Source of the DNA: Acidobacteriota bacterium
GTDB taxonomy: Bacteria > Acidobacteriota > Terriglobia > Acidiferrales > UBA7541
Length of the DNA stretch: 64,000 nucleotides
Direction: 5' to 3'
Assembly: GCA_027307115.1 (NCBI GenBank)
Contig: DAHUXN010000034.1
Location: 1-64,000 of the forward strand
Part shown: in pieces, positions 25,450-33,358 of the stretch
How the letters are laid out: each line of letters starts with the position of its first letter
Numbering within the stretch: position 1 is the stretch's first letter
Position numbers and translations under genes: made by a program
The notes under the pieces: model-generated
The model's input: the letters and a program-made list of their open reading frames with translations, nothing else
What the model was told of the DNA's origin: nothing
Database searches by the model: none

Positions 25450-25482
25450 GGCGGCGTCATTTTATTTGACGCCGCCTTTTTG
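25450..25482 (+). terminator. Strong intrinsic terminator after pdhB
   Basis: GGCGGCGTCA pairs perfectly with TGACGCCGCC across a 7-base loop and is followed by five T residues. Confidence 0.9.
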
Positions 25483-25572
25483 CTTTTCGAGCATCCAAAA
25501 CTGCGATGCGAGGCGTAAGCAGTCAGCGAAAACTAGCGTAAGATTCACGCACGATGAAATTGAGGAGAGCTT

Positions 25573-26367
25573 ATGAAGAAACCTTGGTTGATTCTTGTGG
25601 CCGTATGGGTTGGTTTGCCAGTGCTGCGTGCAAACGCGAATGACAGAAGCATTGACGCTTCGCGGTGTCTTGAGACGAAGATGGAGGTCTCGCAAGAAAT
25701 CGGGAACGTTTTTTCGCGCGCCGTGGCGTTTCAGGTCAACGGCTATGACCCGCTGGTGTATCGGGTCAGTGGCACAGGCATCTACAAGGTGGAACGCTTC
25801 ACGCCGGATGAAATTGTTACGAACTCAACTTTTCTCTATGACGGGCGGGCAGCGAGCACGGGAGAGACGACGATCAAGGATGGCGGACGCACAATCTGCT
25901 GGAAAGGAAATTGCTCCACCGCCACGGACGCCAGCGGCGTGTCCATCAATCCGCTGTTTTGGGGAACGCCCAAAGGCAAGCTGCACGCAGGTCAGACCTG
26001 GGAAGTAGTCATCAGCGTGCCGTGGGAGCTTGGCCCGCCGGGGAAAGAGATAGTGAAGGTCATTTCGGTTGATCCGACGAACGATACGATCACGCTTGAG
26101 AGAACGGGGGAAGGCGAGGGCGAAAGTGTCAACGAGATCAAGCAATTGCATCTGGTGAAGGACAAACAGACATACGCTGTGGAGGTTTCTGCGGGAAAAG
26201 CGAAGTGGGATGGGCTGACAACTTTTCGGCGCGGAGTCATTTTGAGCGACGAGTTGCTGGTGGAGCGTCCCGTGACGGTCACTTCGAAGGAGCTGGGCCA
26301 GAGCAGCGGAATCGAACGGCAGTACATCTTGTTGAATGCTGCGCAGCCAGACTTGCTGCGCGAGTGA
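25573..26367 (+). CDS. Secreted hypothetical protein
   Basis: Protein of 264 residues with a signal peptide (KPWLILVAVWVGLPVLRANA). The mature part is beta-rich without a domain I know; a cysteine pair in GGRTICWKGNCS may form a disulfide. FRRGVILSDELLVERPVTV near the end resembles strands of a soluble beta-sandwich. GAGGAGAG before the ATG is a good ribosome site. It follows the pdh terminator and converges on the SDR gene with 4 bases between stops. Function unknown. Confidence 0.75.
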   Translation: MKKPWLILVAVWVGLPVLRANANDRSIDASRCLETKMEVSQEIGNVFSRAVAFQVNGYDPLVYRVSGTGIYKVERFTPDEIVTNSTFLYDGRAASTGETTIKDGGRTICWKGNCSTATDASGVSINPLFWGTPKGKLHAGQTWEVVISVPWELGPPGKEIVKVISVDPTNDTITLERTGEGEGESVNEIKQLHLVKDKQTYAVEVSAGKAKWDGLTTFRRGVILSDELLVERPVTVTSKELGQSSGIERQYILLNAAQPDLLRE

Positions 26368-26371
26368 GTTT

Positions 26372-27100
26372 TTAGGTGAGGCTGCGGCCGCCGTCGACCG
26401 CCAGGATTTGGCCCGTCACAAAATCCGAAGTCACCAGATAAAAAACCGCGCCGGCGATATCCGAGCCTTTACCGGTGCAATGCAAAGGCGCGCGGCGAAT
26501 GTAATCCTCGTCGGGGAGTTCGCCGGGAAACTGAATTGTGCCGGGCGCGACGCTATTCACGAGAATCTCCGGCGCAAGGGCGCGCGCCAGGCAGCGTGTC
26601 AGCATGATGACTCCCGCTTTCGACACGCAATATGCCGTGAATTTCGGCCATGGCAGCATGCCGCCGAGCGAGGAAATGTTGACGATGCGGCCGCGGCCGC
26701 TGCGTTTCAGAAGCGGAGCAGCCGCTTGCGCGCACAGAAATTGCGCTTTCAAATTGGTCGCCATAATCGAGTCCCATTGATCCTCGGTCAATTCAGCAAA
26801 ATCGGCGGCGAAGAACATTCCGGCGTTGTTGATCAGAATATCGAGCCGGGAGAATTCGCGTTCGATGGTCTGAAACATGCGCTGAACTTCCTGCTTTTTC
26901 GAGACGTCGGCGGGAATGGCAAGCGCGCGGCTGCCTAGCTTGCGCACATCCGAAGCGAGCGATTCCGCTTCCGCTTGCGACGATTCGTAGTTGATGATTA
27001 CGTCCGCGCCTTCGGCCGCGAGTTTCTCCACGATGCTGCGGCCGATTCGTTTCGCGCCTCCCGTGACGAGTGCAACGCGTCCTGCGAGTGCTCCTGGCAA
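26372..27100 (-). CDS. Short-chain dehydrogenase/reductase (FabG-like)
   Basis: NAD(P)-dependent oxidoreductase of 242 residues. The start is taken at a TTG preceded by AAAGGAG; an upstream ATG has no ribosome site. VTGGAKRIGRSIVEKL is the cofactor-binding TGGxxxIG motif, LINNAGM the N-N-A-G motif, and the catalytic residues are the serine in NISSLGG and the tyrosine and lysine in YCVSK. Family members reduce oxo groups; TGGAKRIG resembles pteridine reductase-like and FabG-like enzymes. No metabolic partner is adjacent, so the substrate is open. Confidence 0.92.
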   Translation of the reverse strand: MPGALAGRVALVTGGAKRIGRSIVEKLAAEGADVIINYESSQAEAESLASDVRKLGSRALAIPADVSKKQEVQRMFQTIEREFSRLDILINNAGMFFAADFAELTEDQWDSIMATNLKAQFLCAQAAAPLLKRSGRGRIVNISSLGGMLPWPKFTAYCVSKAGVIMLTRCLARALAPEILVNSVAPGTIQFPGELPDEDYIRRAPLHCTGKGSDIAGAVFYLVTSDFVTGQILAVDGGRSLT

Positions 27101-27237
27101 TGGGCAACTCCTTTTAAAACTGCAATTCGATAGTAACATCCTCGCAAGTTCCGCACGCCGTGTCTACGAGCAAGGTTTTGACGGAGGGAAAGCGCAGACG
27201 TTAGAATCAGATGCGAACGGCGAATGCAGGAGGCGTG

Positions 27238-27957
27238 ATGAAACTCGATTTACTGGCGATTGCGGCGCATCCGGATGACGTGGAGCTGACCTGCGGCGGG
27301 ACGCTAATCAAGGCGGCTCAGCACGGCTACAAGACTGGCGTCCTTGATCTGACACGCGGCGAAATGGGAACGCGGGGAAACCCGGAAACTCGTTTGCACG
27401 AAGCAGCGCGAGCGGCGCGAATTATGGGCGTGAAGATGCGCGCGAATTTAGGGTTGCCGGATGCGCACCTGGAAGTGAATGAACGCTACAAGTTGGCTGT
27501 CGCGGCGAAAATTCGCGAGTGGCAGCCGCATACCGTGATTCTGCCTTATTGGGAAGGCCGTCATCCGGACCATTACAACGCGGCGCGTTTGGGATACGAG
27601 GCATGTTTTCTTGCGGGACTGAAACAGTTGGGAATTCCGGGAGAAGCGTTCCGGCCATTTAAGATTCTGTACTCGACCACGTACGACGAAACCGTCCGGC
27701 CCACGTTTGCCGTGGACATTACCGCGCAATTCGAAAAACGGCGTCAGGCGATTCTCGCTTACGAGTCCCAGTTCAGTCCGCCGAAACGCCAACGGAAATC
27801 AAAAGTGCACCTGCCACTCGACCAACTGGAGAATCGCGTGAATTTGACCTCGCGACATTACGGGCGAATGATCGGCGTGAAATATGCGGAGCCATTTCTA
27901 GTGCGGGAAATCATGCAAATCGATGATGTGATCAAAATGCCCGTGAGGTCCGTGTAA
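27238..27957 (+). CDS. bshB1: BshB1-like PIG-L family N-acetylglucosaminyl deacetylase
   Basis: Zinc-dependent deacetylase of 239 residues that in the bacillithiol pathway would remove acetyl from GlcNAc-malate. The start ATG follows AGGAGGCGTG. AIAAHPDDVELTCGGTL carries the H-P-D-D zinc/catalytic motif, DLTRGEMGTRGNPETR is diagnostic for the BshB1 group, and YWEGRHPDHYNAARLG gives the third zinc ligand H-x-x-H. Bacillithiol is the low-molecular-weight thiol in many Firmicutes and also in Acidobacteriota and Bacteroidota. The bshA and bshC genes are not in this window. Confidence 0.9.
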   Translation: MKLDLLAIAAHPDDVELTCGGTLIKAAQHGYKTGVLDLTRGEMGTRGNPETRLHEAARAARIMGVKMRANLGLPDAHLEVNERYKLAVAAKIREWQPHTVILPYWEGRHPDHYNAARLGYEACFLAGLKQLGIPGEAFRPFKILYSTTYDETVRPTFAVDITAQFEKRRQAILAYESQFSPPKRQRKSKVHLPLDQLENRVNLTSRHYGRMIGVKYAEPFLVREIMQIDDVIKMPVRSV

Positions 27958-27971
27958 AGAAGGAGTCTGGC

Positions 27972-28193
27972 TCAGAATTCTTCGGACTCCTGGGCGAACC
28001 GAAAGCCGGGAAGAGTCGGCGATGCGCCAGCGTGGCCGACCCTGATCCGCAGAGGAGCATCGGTTTCGGAGCCGGTCTTGCGCAGAACGGCGAATGTGGC
28101 CAGTGCTTCGTTATAGACCTTCGTCACCAGGTAGGAGTCGCCAGAGTCTTCCTTTTTCCATACCTGACCGACCTGTATTTTCTTGATAGGCAT
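27972..28193 (-). CDS. Small hypothetical protein
   Basis: A 73-residue protein, soluble, beginning MPIKKIQVGQVWKKEDSGDS and ending in acidic residues. The pattern G-Q-V-W-x-x-x-x-x-x-x-x-Y-x-V-x-K-V-Y suggests a small beta-barrel (SH3-like) fold seen in short proteins that set the expected context of a value, but I cannot name the family. It converges on the deacetylase gene. The AGGA before its ATG on the minus strand is weak support for translation. Confidence 0.6.
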   Translation of the reverse strand: MPIKKIQVGQVWKKEDSGDSYLVTKVYNEALATFAVLRKTGSETDAPLRIRVGHAGASPTLPGFRFAQESEEF

Positions 28194-28434
28194 GCTAGGA
28201 AACTAGAAAGAAACCACTTTAGATGGAATGGTTGGCAGGGTCAATAGAACTTGGCAAGTTGGTTTCCGTGCCTGTCTACAGGCTGATCTTTGAGGCTGCC
28301 GCACAACGAGGCAATCTTCGTGGGACGCGGCATTCGCGATAAACAGCCTTTTGGGGGCAGGGGGCATCGAATCATTCACCGGCAAGAACCGGGAGCGGGT
28401 GTATAATCCCGGTATAGGCCAAGGGGGCACGAAA
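28194..28434. promoter_or_regulatory. Leader of the M48 protease gene
   Basis: A TATAAT -10 box is at 28,402-28,407, about 28 bases before the start codon, with no strong -35. No gene is seen in the remainder. Confidence 0.5.
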
Positions 28435-29463
28435 ATGAAGAGAAGCTCTGCAGGTCTGGCAGCCTTCCTCCTGGCGATCGCCATGTCCGCACCCACCGCG
28501 CTCGCTCAACAGCAACCTGACAAAGTGAAATCCGGCACGGAGTCCGACGTGAGCGCCGTGGGAAACCGCAAGGTGGGCCACGGCTGGGATATGTACTCGA
28601 TTCAGCGCGAAATCGCGCTTGGCAAACAACTGTCGCAGGAAGTCGAGAAGACTTCGAAATTGGTCAACGATCCCGTCATCGTCGCGTACGTGAACAAGGT
28701 GGGGCAGAACCTGGTGCGGAATTCGGACGCGCAGGTGCCGTTCACGATCAAAGTGATCGACGACGAGCACATTAACGCTTTCGCCTTGCCGGGCGGATTT
28801 TTCTACGTGAACACTGGCGTGATTTTGCATGCGGATGAGGAAGCGGAGCTCGCCGGCGTGATGGCGCACGAAATCGCGCACGTCGCGGCGCGGCATGCAA
28901 CGCGCAACGCCACGAAGGGAAACATTATACAGATCGCTTCGATTCCACTGATTATGGCTCTGCCGGGAACGATGGTCGGTTACGGAATTTACGAAGGGTT
29001 GAACCTCGCCATTCCCATGACGTATTTGAAATTCACCCGCGATGCGGAACGCGAAGCCGATTACCTTGGACTCCAATACATGTACAAGGCAGGCTACGAT
29101 CCAAACGCGTTCGTTGCCTTCTTCGAAAAGGTCGAAGCGGAAGAGAAAAAGCAACCTGGAACGATCCCGAAGATTTTCGATTCGCACCCGCCAACACCGG
29201 ATCGCGTCGTTGCGGCACAAAAAGAAATTTCCACGATTCTACCGGCGCGGCCCGAGTACATCGTCACGACATCGGAATTCGACCAAGTGAAACAGCGACT
29301 GATTCGTCTGGAATCTGGCGAGAAAATTCAGGAAGCTCGCGACGGCGGTGGAAGACCGTCGCTGCAAACCAAGGCGGAACAGAAACAGGCCAAGTCTCAG
29401 CAACAGCAGGGGCAGCAAGGTCAAGGAGATGACAACGCGCCCGTGCTGAAGCGCAGACCCTAA
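28435..29463 (+). CDS. M48-family metalloprotease (BepA-like, periplasmic)
   Basis: Zinc metalloprotease of 342 residues with a signal peptide ending in TALAQ. The catalytic HEIAHVAARH motif (H-E-x-x-H) is intact, and EREADYLGLQYM supplies the third zinc ligand. SHPPTPDRV is the conserved loop near the end of the protease domain. The C-terminus is an unusual low-complexity Q/K-rich tail (QKQAKSQQQQGQQGQGDDN). Homologues such as BepA/LoiP act in the periplasm on outer-membrane protein assembly. The start is the ATG after AAGGGGGCAC. A strong terminator follows, so it is monocistronic. Confidence 0.92.
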   Translation: MKRSSAGLAAFLLAIAMSAPTALAQQQPDKVKSGTESDVSAVGNRKVGHGWDMYSIQREIALGKQLSQEVEKTSKLVNDPVIVAYVNKVGQNLVRNSDAQVPFTIKVIDDEHINAFALPGGFFYVNTGVILHADEEAELAGVMAHEIAHVAARHATRNATKGNIIQIASIPLIMALPGTMVGYGIYEGLNLAIPMTYLKFTRDAEREADYLGLQYMYKAGYDPNAFVAFFEKVEAEEKKQPGTIPKIFDSHPPTPDRVVAAQKEISTILPARPEYIVTTSEFDQVKQRLIRLESGEKIQEARDGGGRPSLQTKAEQKQAKSQQQQGQQGQGDDNAPVLKRRP

Positions 29464-29493
29464 CGTTAGATTTTATCTCGAGGATTAACTCCG

Positions 29494-29532
29494 ACGACGG
29501 CTCTTTTCTTCAGAGCCGTCGTTTTGTTTTTT
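29494..29532 (+). terminator. Strong intrinsic terminator after M48 protease
   Basis: ACGACGGCTCT (29,494-29,504) pairs perfectly with AGAGCCGTCGT (29,512-29,522) and runs into a T-rich tract. Confidence 0.9.
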
Positions 29533-29832
29533 CCCGCAAGGTGAATCCGATCGCGCGTCAGATTTTGCAGCATACAACTAGGGTATAAACCGTACAGTTT
29601 CCCTACGTCGAATTCCTTACAGCTCCACGCAGTCTATTTCTGCAAAAAAGATATGCGCCTGCGCAGTTACTGCCAACCCATGCAAGCCATTGCAGACAAC
29701 TTGGAGTGGAGTTACCGGAAAAAAATCGGCCGCCAAATTTGCAGAGTGAAAGGTGCCGACTTCGACTCCGTGATTCGCTGCTAGAAATGGATTTAGCTCG
29801 TGCGAGGAAGCGGATTCCAATCGCCGCGGATT
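29533..29832. other. Gap upstream of PEP-CTERM gene 2
   Basis: About 300 bases with no gene. If the downstream sigma-54 promoter is real, this stretch should contain the binding site of its enhancer protein, but I do not see a clear inverted repeat. Confidence 0.35.
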
Positions 29833-29847
29833 TGGCACGGCGCTTGC
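29833..29847 (+). promoter_or_regulatory. Sigma-54 promoter upstream of PEP-CTERM gene 2
   Basis: TGGCAC-N5-TTGC matches the RpoN -24/-12 consensus exactly and stands 55 bases before the ATG. PEP-CTERM regulons in other bacteria are controlled by RpoN with the PrsK/PrsR pair, which fits. Confidence 0.85.
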
Positions 29848-29901
29848 ATGAAACAGCGCTGAGATTTTGTACAAAATCTCTCGAAGAGGAGACACTTTCA
29901 G

Positions 29902-30477
29902 ATGTTTAAAGCAATTATGCATACCTTGTTAGCTGGTGTTTGCCTGCTGGCCATTTCCTTGTTCGTGCCACGTGCAAATGCCGGAGCCATCGATTTTGCG
30001 TGCGGCGCTCCGGCAACAAATATGTGCACTGGCACGATCACCATGGGAGGAGGTGCGGCGGTTTCCACATCCGGTATCGGGCTGCAAAGCAATTTCGACG
30101 GTACCGATGCTTTCACATCCACGTTCAGCACCAACAGTTCCGGCGTTGGCTCAATCTCAATCGTCGATACGGACGGCGACATGCTCTCCGGTAACATAGT
30201 CTCAACCACGATGAGCAGCTTCGGCGGACACGAAACGCTGGTCTTCGATGTTAATTGGACTACGCTATCGGCTTCGGTTCAGAGCGCCTTGGGCACGACA
30301 GTCGGAATCGGCCAGTCCACGGTGCAATTCCTTCTCTCGAATGACGCCGTTGTCAGCTCAGATTTCAGCGTAACTCCGGTAGCCCCGGCGCCCGAACCCG
30401 CCAGCCTGCTGCTCCTTGGCACTGGACTTCTGGGAATAGGAGCAACTCTCCGCCGTTATCAGTTGCGCAAAGGTTAG
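29902..30477 (+). CDS. PEP-CTERM sorting-signal secreted protein 2
   Basis: Exported protein of 191 residues. Signal peptide: MHTLLAGVCLLAISLFV, cleavage after ANA. The body is rich in S, T, G and D with two cysteines near the start (FACGAPATNMC). The C-terminus PEPASLLLLGTGLLG followed by a basic RRYQLRKG is the exosortase recognition signal. It differs from the protein at 17,123 in its body but shares the sorting tail almost exactly. GAGGAG lies before the ATG. A perfect sigma-54 promoter upstream suggests it belongs to an RpoN-controlled surface-polymer regulon. Confidence 0.92.
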   Translation: MFKAIMHTLLAGVCLLAISLFVPRANAGAIDFACGAPATNMCTGTITMGGGAAVSTSGIGLQSNFDGTDAFTSTFSTNSSGVGSISIVDTDGDMLSGNIVSTTMSSFGGHETLVFDVNWTTLSASVQSALGTTVGIGQSTVQFLLSNDAVVSSDFSVTPVAPAPEPASLLLLGTGLLGIGATLRRYQLRKG

Positions 30478-30633
30478 CAGTAAAACTCCAACTCGGGTGG
30501 CGCGCGATTGCGTCCCCCGGACTGGTTCCCCAAAGACAGAACGCCTTCGTGAACCTCCGAATCGGAGCCAGCGAGGGAGTTCCGTTTTTTGAATGGAATG
30601 AAAACGCGGGTAGACGAACGAAGCAGCGGTTCT

Positions 30634-30936
30634 TTAACGGCGATGTTCGGCGGCAAGATCGGCGACGCCCATGCGTTTTAGCGATTCCGAATAATAGCGG
30701 CGGTAAAGAATGTCCCATTCTTCGCTTCCTTCGAGAATTTCCTTCTTCTGTGAAGCGATCTTGGCGCGGACCTCGGTGTCGACTTGCTCTTCCTGCTTCA
30801 ATAATTCCTGAAGGATGGTCACAATTTCCTGACGAATCGTGTCGCGATCCTCGATGAAATCCAAATCGTCAACGGTAACAAGAAAATCGATGATGCGGTG
30901 AGAGAGGCGAACCGTTTTTTCGCGGCTGAGTCGCAT
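30634..30936 (-). CDS. DUF507 family protein, second of tandem pair
   Basis: A 100-residue, highly charged, probably all-helical protein (REKTVRLSHRIIDFLVTVDD at the start, then IRQEIVTILQELLKQEEQVD and EEWDILYRRYYSE). This is the pattern of DUF507, a family of unknown function found as pairs in Acidobacteriota and Deltaproteobacteria-like genomes. The ATG shares one base with the stop of the preceding DUF507 gene (TGATG), so the two are translated together and their products may pair. Confidence 0.85.
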   Translation of the reverse strand: MRLSREKTVRLSHRIIDFLVTVDDLDFIEDRDTIRQEIVTILQELLKQEEQVDTEVRAKIASQKKEILEGSEEWDILYRRYYSESLKRMGVADLAAEHRR

Positions 30937-31217
30937 CAACGGAGGATCAGCTTCCTCTGGCGCGCGAGCTCGCCTTTCACTTTTTTGTACATCTCCTGAT
31001 AGGACGCGCCTACTTTGCGCATTTCGTCATTATGCTGGGCGAGAATGTCGCGGACTTCTTCGTTCAACCGGTCCTCCACTGTAAGTTCGTCAGCCATCGT
31101 CTGGCGCACGCGCTCCGCCAGAGCATCGGGGGCCTTCGTTTCGATCATTTGGCGCTCCACGAGGCGCTTGACCACTTCCTTGGACATGTAGCCGACATAG
31201 TCGCGCGACAGCAACAT
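30936..31217 (-). CDS. DUF507 family protein, first of tandem pair
   Basis: A 93-residue charged helical protein (MLLSRDYVGYMSKEVVKRLV, then DELTVEDRLNEEVRDILAQH). It aligns in layout with the following gene: an N-terminal L-S-R-[DE] start, a central acidic D-x-L-x-E-E segment and a basic C-terminus, so it is the other DUF507 paralogue. Function is unknown. The gene starts 99 bases from tRNA-Val on the opposite strand and lies just outside the integrated element. Confidence 0.85.
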   Translation of the reverse strand: MLLSRDYVGYMSKEVVKRLVERQMIETKAPDALAERVRQTMADELTVEDRLNEEVRDILAQHNDEMRKVGASYQEMYKKVKGELARQRKLILR

Positions 31218-31316
31218 TCTTCGTGTCTCCGGATTACTTTCTCAGTTTACTTGTGGCGCTGCGCAAGGTCAAGCAAGCGCGGTTGACGCTCGCTTTCGCT
31301 TCGGATAGCATGTTAT

Positions 31317-31392
31317 GGGCGGTTAGCTCAGCGGTTAGAGCATCCCGCTTACACCGGGAAGGTCGTGCGTTCAAATCGCACATCGCCCACCA
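31317..31392 (+). tRNA. tRNA-Val (TAC anticodon)
   Basis: 76-nt tRNA with encoded CCA. GGGCGGT pairs with ATCGCCC, the anticodon loop is CTTACAC giving TAC, and GTTCAAATC forms the T loop. The 3' 45 bases (31,348-31,392) are also found perfectly at 40,672-40,716, so an element integrated here and restored the gene. Confidence 0.97.
31348..31392 (+). repeat. attL: 3' part of tRNA-Val (45-bp direct repeat)
   Basis: Perfect 45-base direct repeat with 40,672-40,716, starting in the anticodon loop and ending at CCA. It is the left boundary of a 9,324-bp integrative element. Confidence 0.95.
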
Positions 31393-31412
31393 CTTAGACA
31401 AAGAGCCTCTCC

Positions 31413-31436
31413 ACTGTAGCGATTTTTGTAGAGAGT
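31413..31436 (+). repeat. Arm-type 24-bp repeat, left copy
   Basis: ACTGTAGCGATTTTTGTAGA plus GAGT matches 22 of 24 bases at 40,540-40,563 and contains two TGTAG half-sites. It lies 20 bases inside attL, where integrase arm sites are expected. Confidence 0.7.
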
Positions 31437-31465
31437 GTTTTCCGCAAAGGAATCTTTCCCCTGCT

Positions 31466-32596
31466 TTATTGAGCGATTGAGACAACCTTCTGCTGCTGTG
31501 ATTTGTTGTACTCCTCGACACGGAGCAGGGCTTCACGCAAGTCGCCCTCGCTCGCGATATCGTAGCGTCGGAACATGCTGGCCGTCTTGTGCCCGGAGAT
31601 GCACATTGCGATGGACTGCGGGACGCCCGAGCGGACCATGTTCCGAACGGCCGTTCGCCGGAAGTCGTGAAAAATCCGGCCAGTGTACATACGCTGCTTT
31701 TTGCACTTCGCGCAGTGCGCCGGATCACCTTGCTTCCGCGCCTCGCCACATTTTGGGCACGTCATCGCTCCTAAGCCGGCTGCGACACACGCCGACGCCC
31801 AGGATTTCCGAAATTCAGCGATGGCGTTTCCTTCGCGATGAAAAACACTATCCGTCAAAACGCCAGCTGAAAGGCGAAACTGCGTCCGCCGTTTGATGAT
31901 CTCGGCCAACTCCCCGGTCAGCACAACCGAACGGGGCTCGCCGTTCTTGGAATTCTCGCCGCGGAGTCGCACAACATCGCCTTCGATATCGGACCACGAA
32001 AGCGAAGCGATCTCCGATTTGCGCCAGCCTGTGATGTAGGCGAAGCGGCAGAAGTCGTGCAAATCTACGGGAAGATGTTCGAGCAACCGAGCGAATTCCT
32101 TAGCCTCGAAGAATCCCCTGCGCTCGTTTCCCTTCTCCGACAGGTGCCGTATCTCTGGCATGCGCTTGATGTCTTTGCGCTTCAAACCCTTCTTGTACGC
32201 TTGGCCGATGAGTTGCAGCATTCGATTGATCGTGGCCGGGGCCAAACATTCGCGCTGTTTCTTGGCGATGTAGACGTCCACGTCCGCCTCTCTGAGACTA
32301 TCCGCGTTCATGCTTGCCGGGAAAACCGCGCGCGCGCATTTGAAGTTGGATTGATTCCGTGCGTCCCACTTTCCACGTAGCTTGAAATCGGTTTCGAGGG
32401 CATCGAGCAACTGGCCGATAGTCACATCCCTTTTCGTTTCGTCCAATCCGACTTCCCCCTTTCCCAACTGAGTCCGATAGGCGCCCTCGATGTCGACAGC
32501 AGCCTTCCGGTTTCCCTGCTTGGTTGATCGTTGGATTCGGCGACCATTGAAGACGAACGTGTACCAGTAGACTCCACCCCTTTTGTAGACGCTCAC
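31466..32596 (-). CDS. Tyrosine integrase of the tRNA-Val element
   Basis: Integrase of 376 residues beside attL. SVYKRGGVYWYTFVFNGRRI (residues 2-21) is the three-strand arm-DNA binding domain. The catalytic domain has TGWRKSEIASL (first Arg), HDFRRTAVRNM (H-x-x-R), SGHKTASM and the nucleophile in FRRYDI. Between the first Arg and the H-x-x-R box is an inserted CPKCGEARKQGDPAHCAKC, a likely zinc knuckle unusual for this domain. It should recombine the 45-bp att repeats. Its start overlaps the stop of the excisionase-like gene (ATGA), so the two are co-translated. Confidence 0.95.
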   Translation of the reverse strand: MSVYKRGGVYWYTFVFNGRRIQRSTKQGNRKAAVDIEGAYRTQLGKGEVGLDETKRDVTIGQLLDALETDFKLRGKWDARNQSNFKCARAVFPASMNADSLREADVDVYIAKKQRECLAPATINRMLQLIGQAYKKGLKRKDIKRMPEIRHLSEKGNERRGFFEAKEFARLLEHLPVDLHDFCRFAYITGWRKSEIASLSWSDIEGDVVRLRGENSKNGEPRSVVLTGELAEIIKRRTQFRLSAGVLTDSVFHREGNAIAEFRKSWASACVAAGLGAMTCPKCGEARKQGDPAHCAKCKKQRMYTGRIFHDFRRTAVRNMVRSGVPQSIAMCISGHKTASMFRRYDIASEGDLREALLRVEEYNKSQQQKVVSIAQ

Positions 32597-32838
32597 TTTT
32601 GTTTCCTCCGTTTCTTTGCTCGCAAAATCCTCGGCTTGCGGCCGCGGCCTTTGCAGTAGTTGTCCTGTTTAAACTTCTGAATCCTCTTAACGTCGCTCGC
32701 GGTCCAATCCCGGAATTCGTTCTTCCCGAAGCGAACCGTTTTCGGCGCTCGCAGCTTTCCGCTTGCCAGCCAACGTTCGAGCGTCGCGCGACCGATCCCT
32801 ACCTTTTGGGCGACTTGTTCCGTGGAGAGATTTGCCAT
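32593..32838 (-). CDS. Excisionase-like HTH protein with YCKGRGRK tail
   Basis: A basic 81-residue protein. LSTEQVAQKVGIGRATLERW is the HTH and VRFGKNEFRDWTASDVKRIQ the wing, as in MerR-like excisionases. The tail KFKQDNYCKGRGRKPR is nearly shared with the HTH protein at 4,595-4,825, which sits beside a serine recombinase. It precedes and overlaps the integrase gene, the usual place of a directionality factor. Inverted ATGAGACAA words upstream (32,858-32,850 minus, 32,931-32,939 plus) may be its sites. Confidence 0.8.
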   Translation of the reverse strand: MANLSTEQVAQKVGIGRATLERWLASGKLRAPKTVRFGKNEFRDWTASDVKRIQKFKQDNYCKGRGRKPRILRAKKRRKQK

Positions 32839-32849
32839 ATAAGACTAGC

Positions 32850-32939
32850 TTGTCTCATATTTCCATCGAGCGGTCAAGCCCCATTTTAGCTTCCGGCGAG
32901 CCACCGGCCGTTTCCGCGCAAGTGGGACAAATGAGACAA
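32850..32939. promoter_or_regulatory. Divergent control region with inverted ATGAGACAA words
   Basis: ATGAGACAA occurs on the minus strand at 32,850-32,858 and on the plus strand at 32,931-32,939, with a further GGGACAAAT at 32,924. They lie between the divergent excisionase and AlpA-like genes, suiting a shared regulator. Confidence 0.4.
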
Positions 32940-33005
32940 ATAAGCCCGATTCGACCCGTAGTTTGCTACTAATGCAAATATTTGTTGTGAAGGCACGATT
33001 TGCGG

Positions 33006-33035
33006 TTGACAACATATCGCGATACAGCCTTGATA
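33006..33035 (+). promoter_or_regulatory. Promoter with palindromic operator for AlpA-like gene
   Basis: TTGACA (33,006-33,011) with a poor -10 (TTGATA, 33,030-33,035, 18-base spacer). The spacer holds the perfect palindrome TATCGCGATA (33,015-33,024), a likely repressor site. Confidence 0.5.
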
Positions 33036-33050
33036 CGTCAAGGAGGATAT

Positions 33051-33239
33051 ATGGCGAAGAAAATTCTTAAGGCGGCGCCCGACTTTGTAACCTGCCGAGA
33101 GGCTGGAACCATCGTTAAGTTGAGCGAAATTTCCATCCGCAGGATGCTCACCCAGAAAAAAATCAAACGGTACAAGTGCGGTGCACGAACTTTGATCTCG
33201 CGTTCTGAGCTGCTGGGGCTGATTCATATTAGCGACTGA
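33051..33239 (+). CDS. AlpA/excisionase-like DNA-binding protein
   Basis: A 62-residue protein from the ATG after AAGGAGGATAT, an excellent ribosome site. FVTCREAGTIVKLSEISIRR is a helix-turn-helix and KIKRYKCGARTLISRSELLG the wing, the layout of helix_turn_helix_17/AlpA regulators that switch integrase genes in mobile elements. It is divergent from the excisionase-integrase operon across a 212-base control region with an operator-like palindrome, so it is probably an activator or repressor of one of the two transcription units. Confidence 0.78.
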   Translation: MAKKILKAAPDFVTCREAGTIVKLSEISIRRMLTQKKIKRYKCGARTLISRSELLGLIHISD

Positions 33240-33358
33240 GCATTGGATGGTGAATTTACTACGCCATTCGCTACAGTCGCGGGCAACGGCCAAGCAAACC
33301 GTTGAATGCTGGAGTTCTATCCGCATGGCGCATCCGATTGAGAATCGGATTCAGTGAG

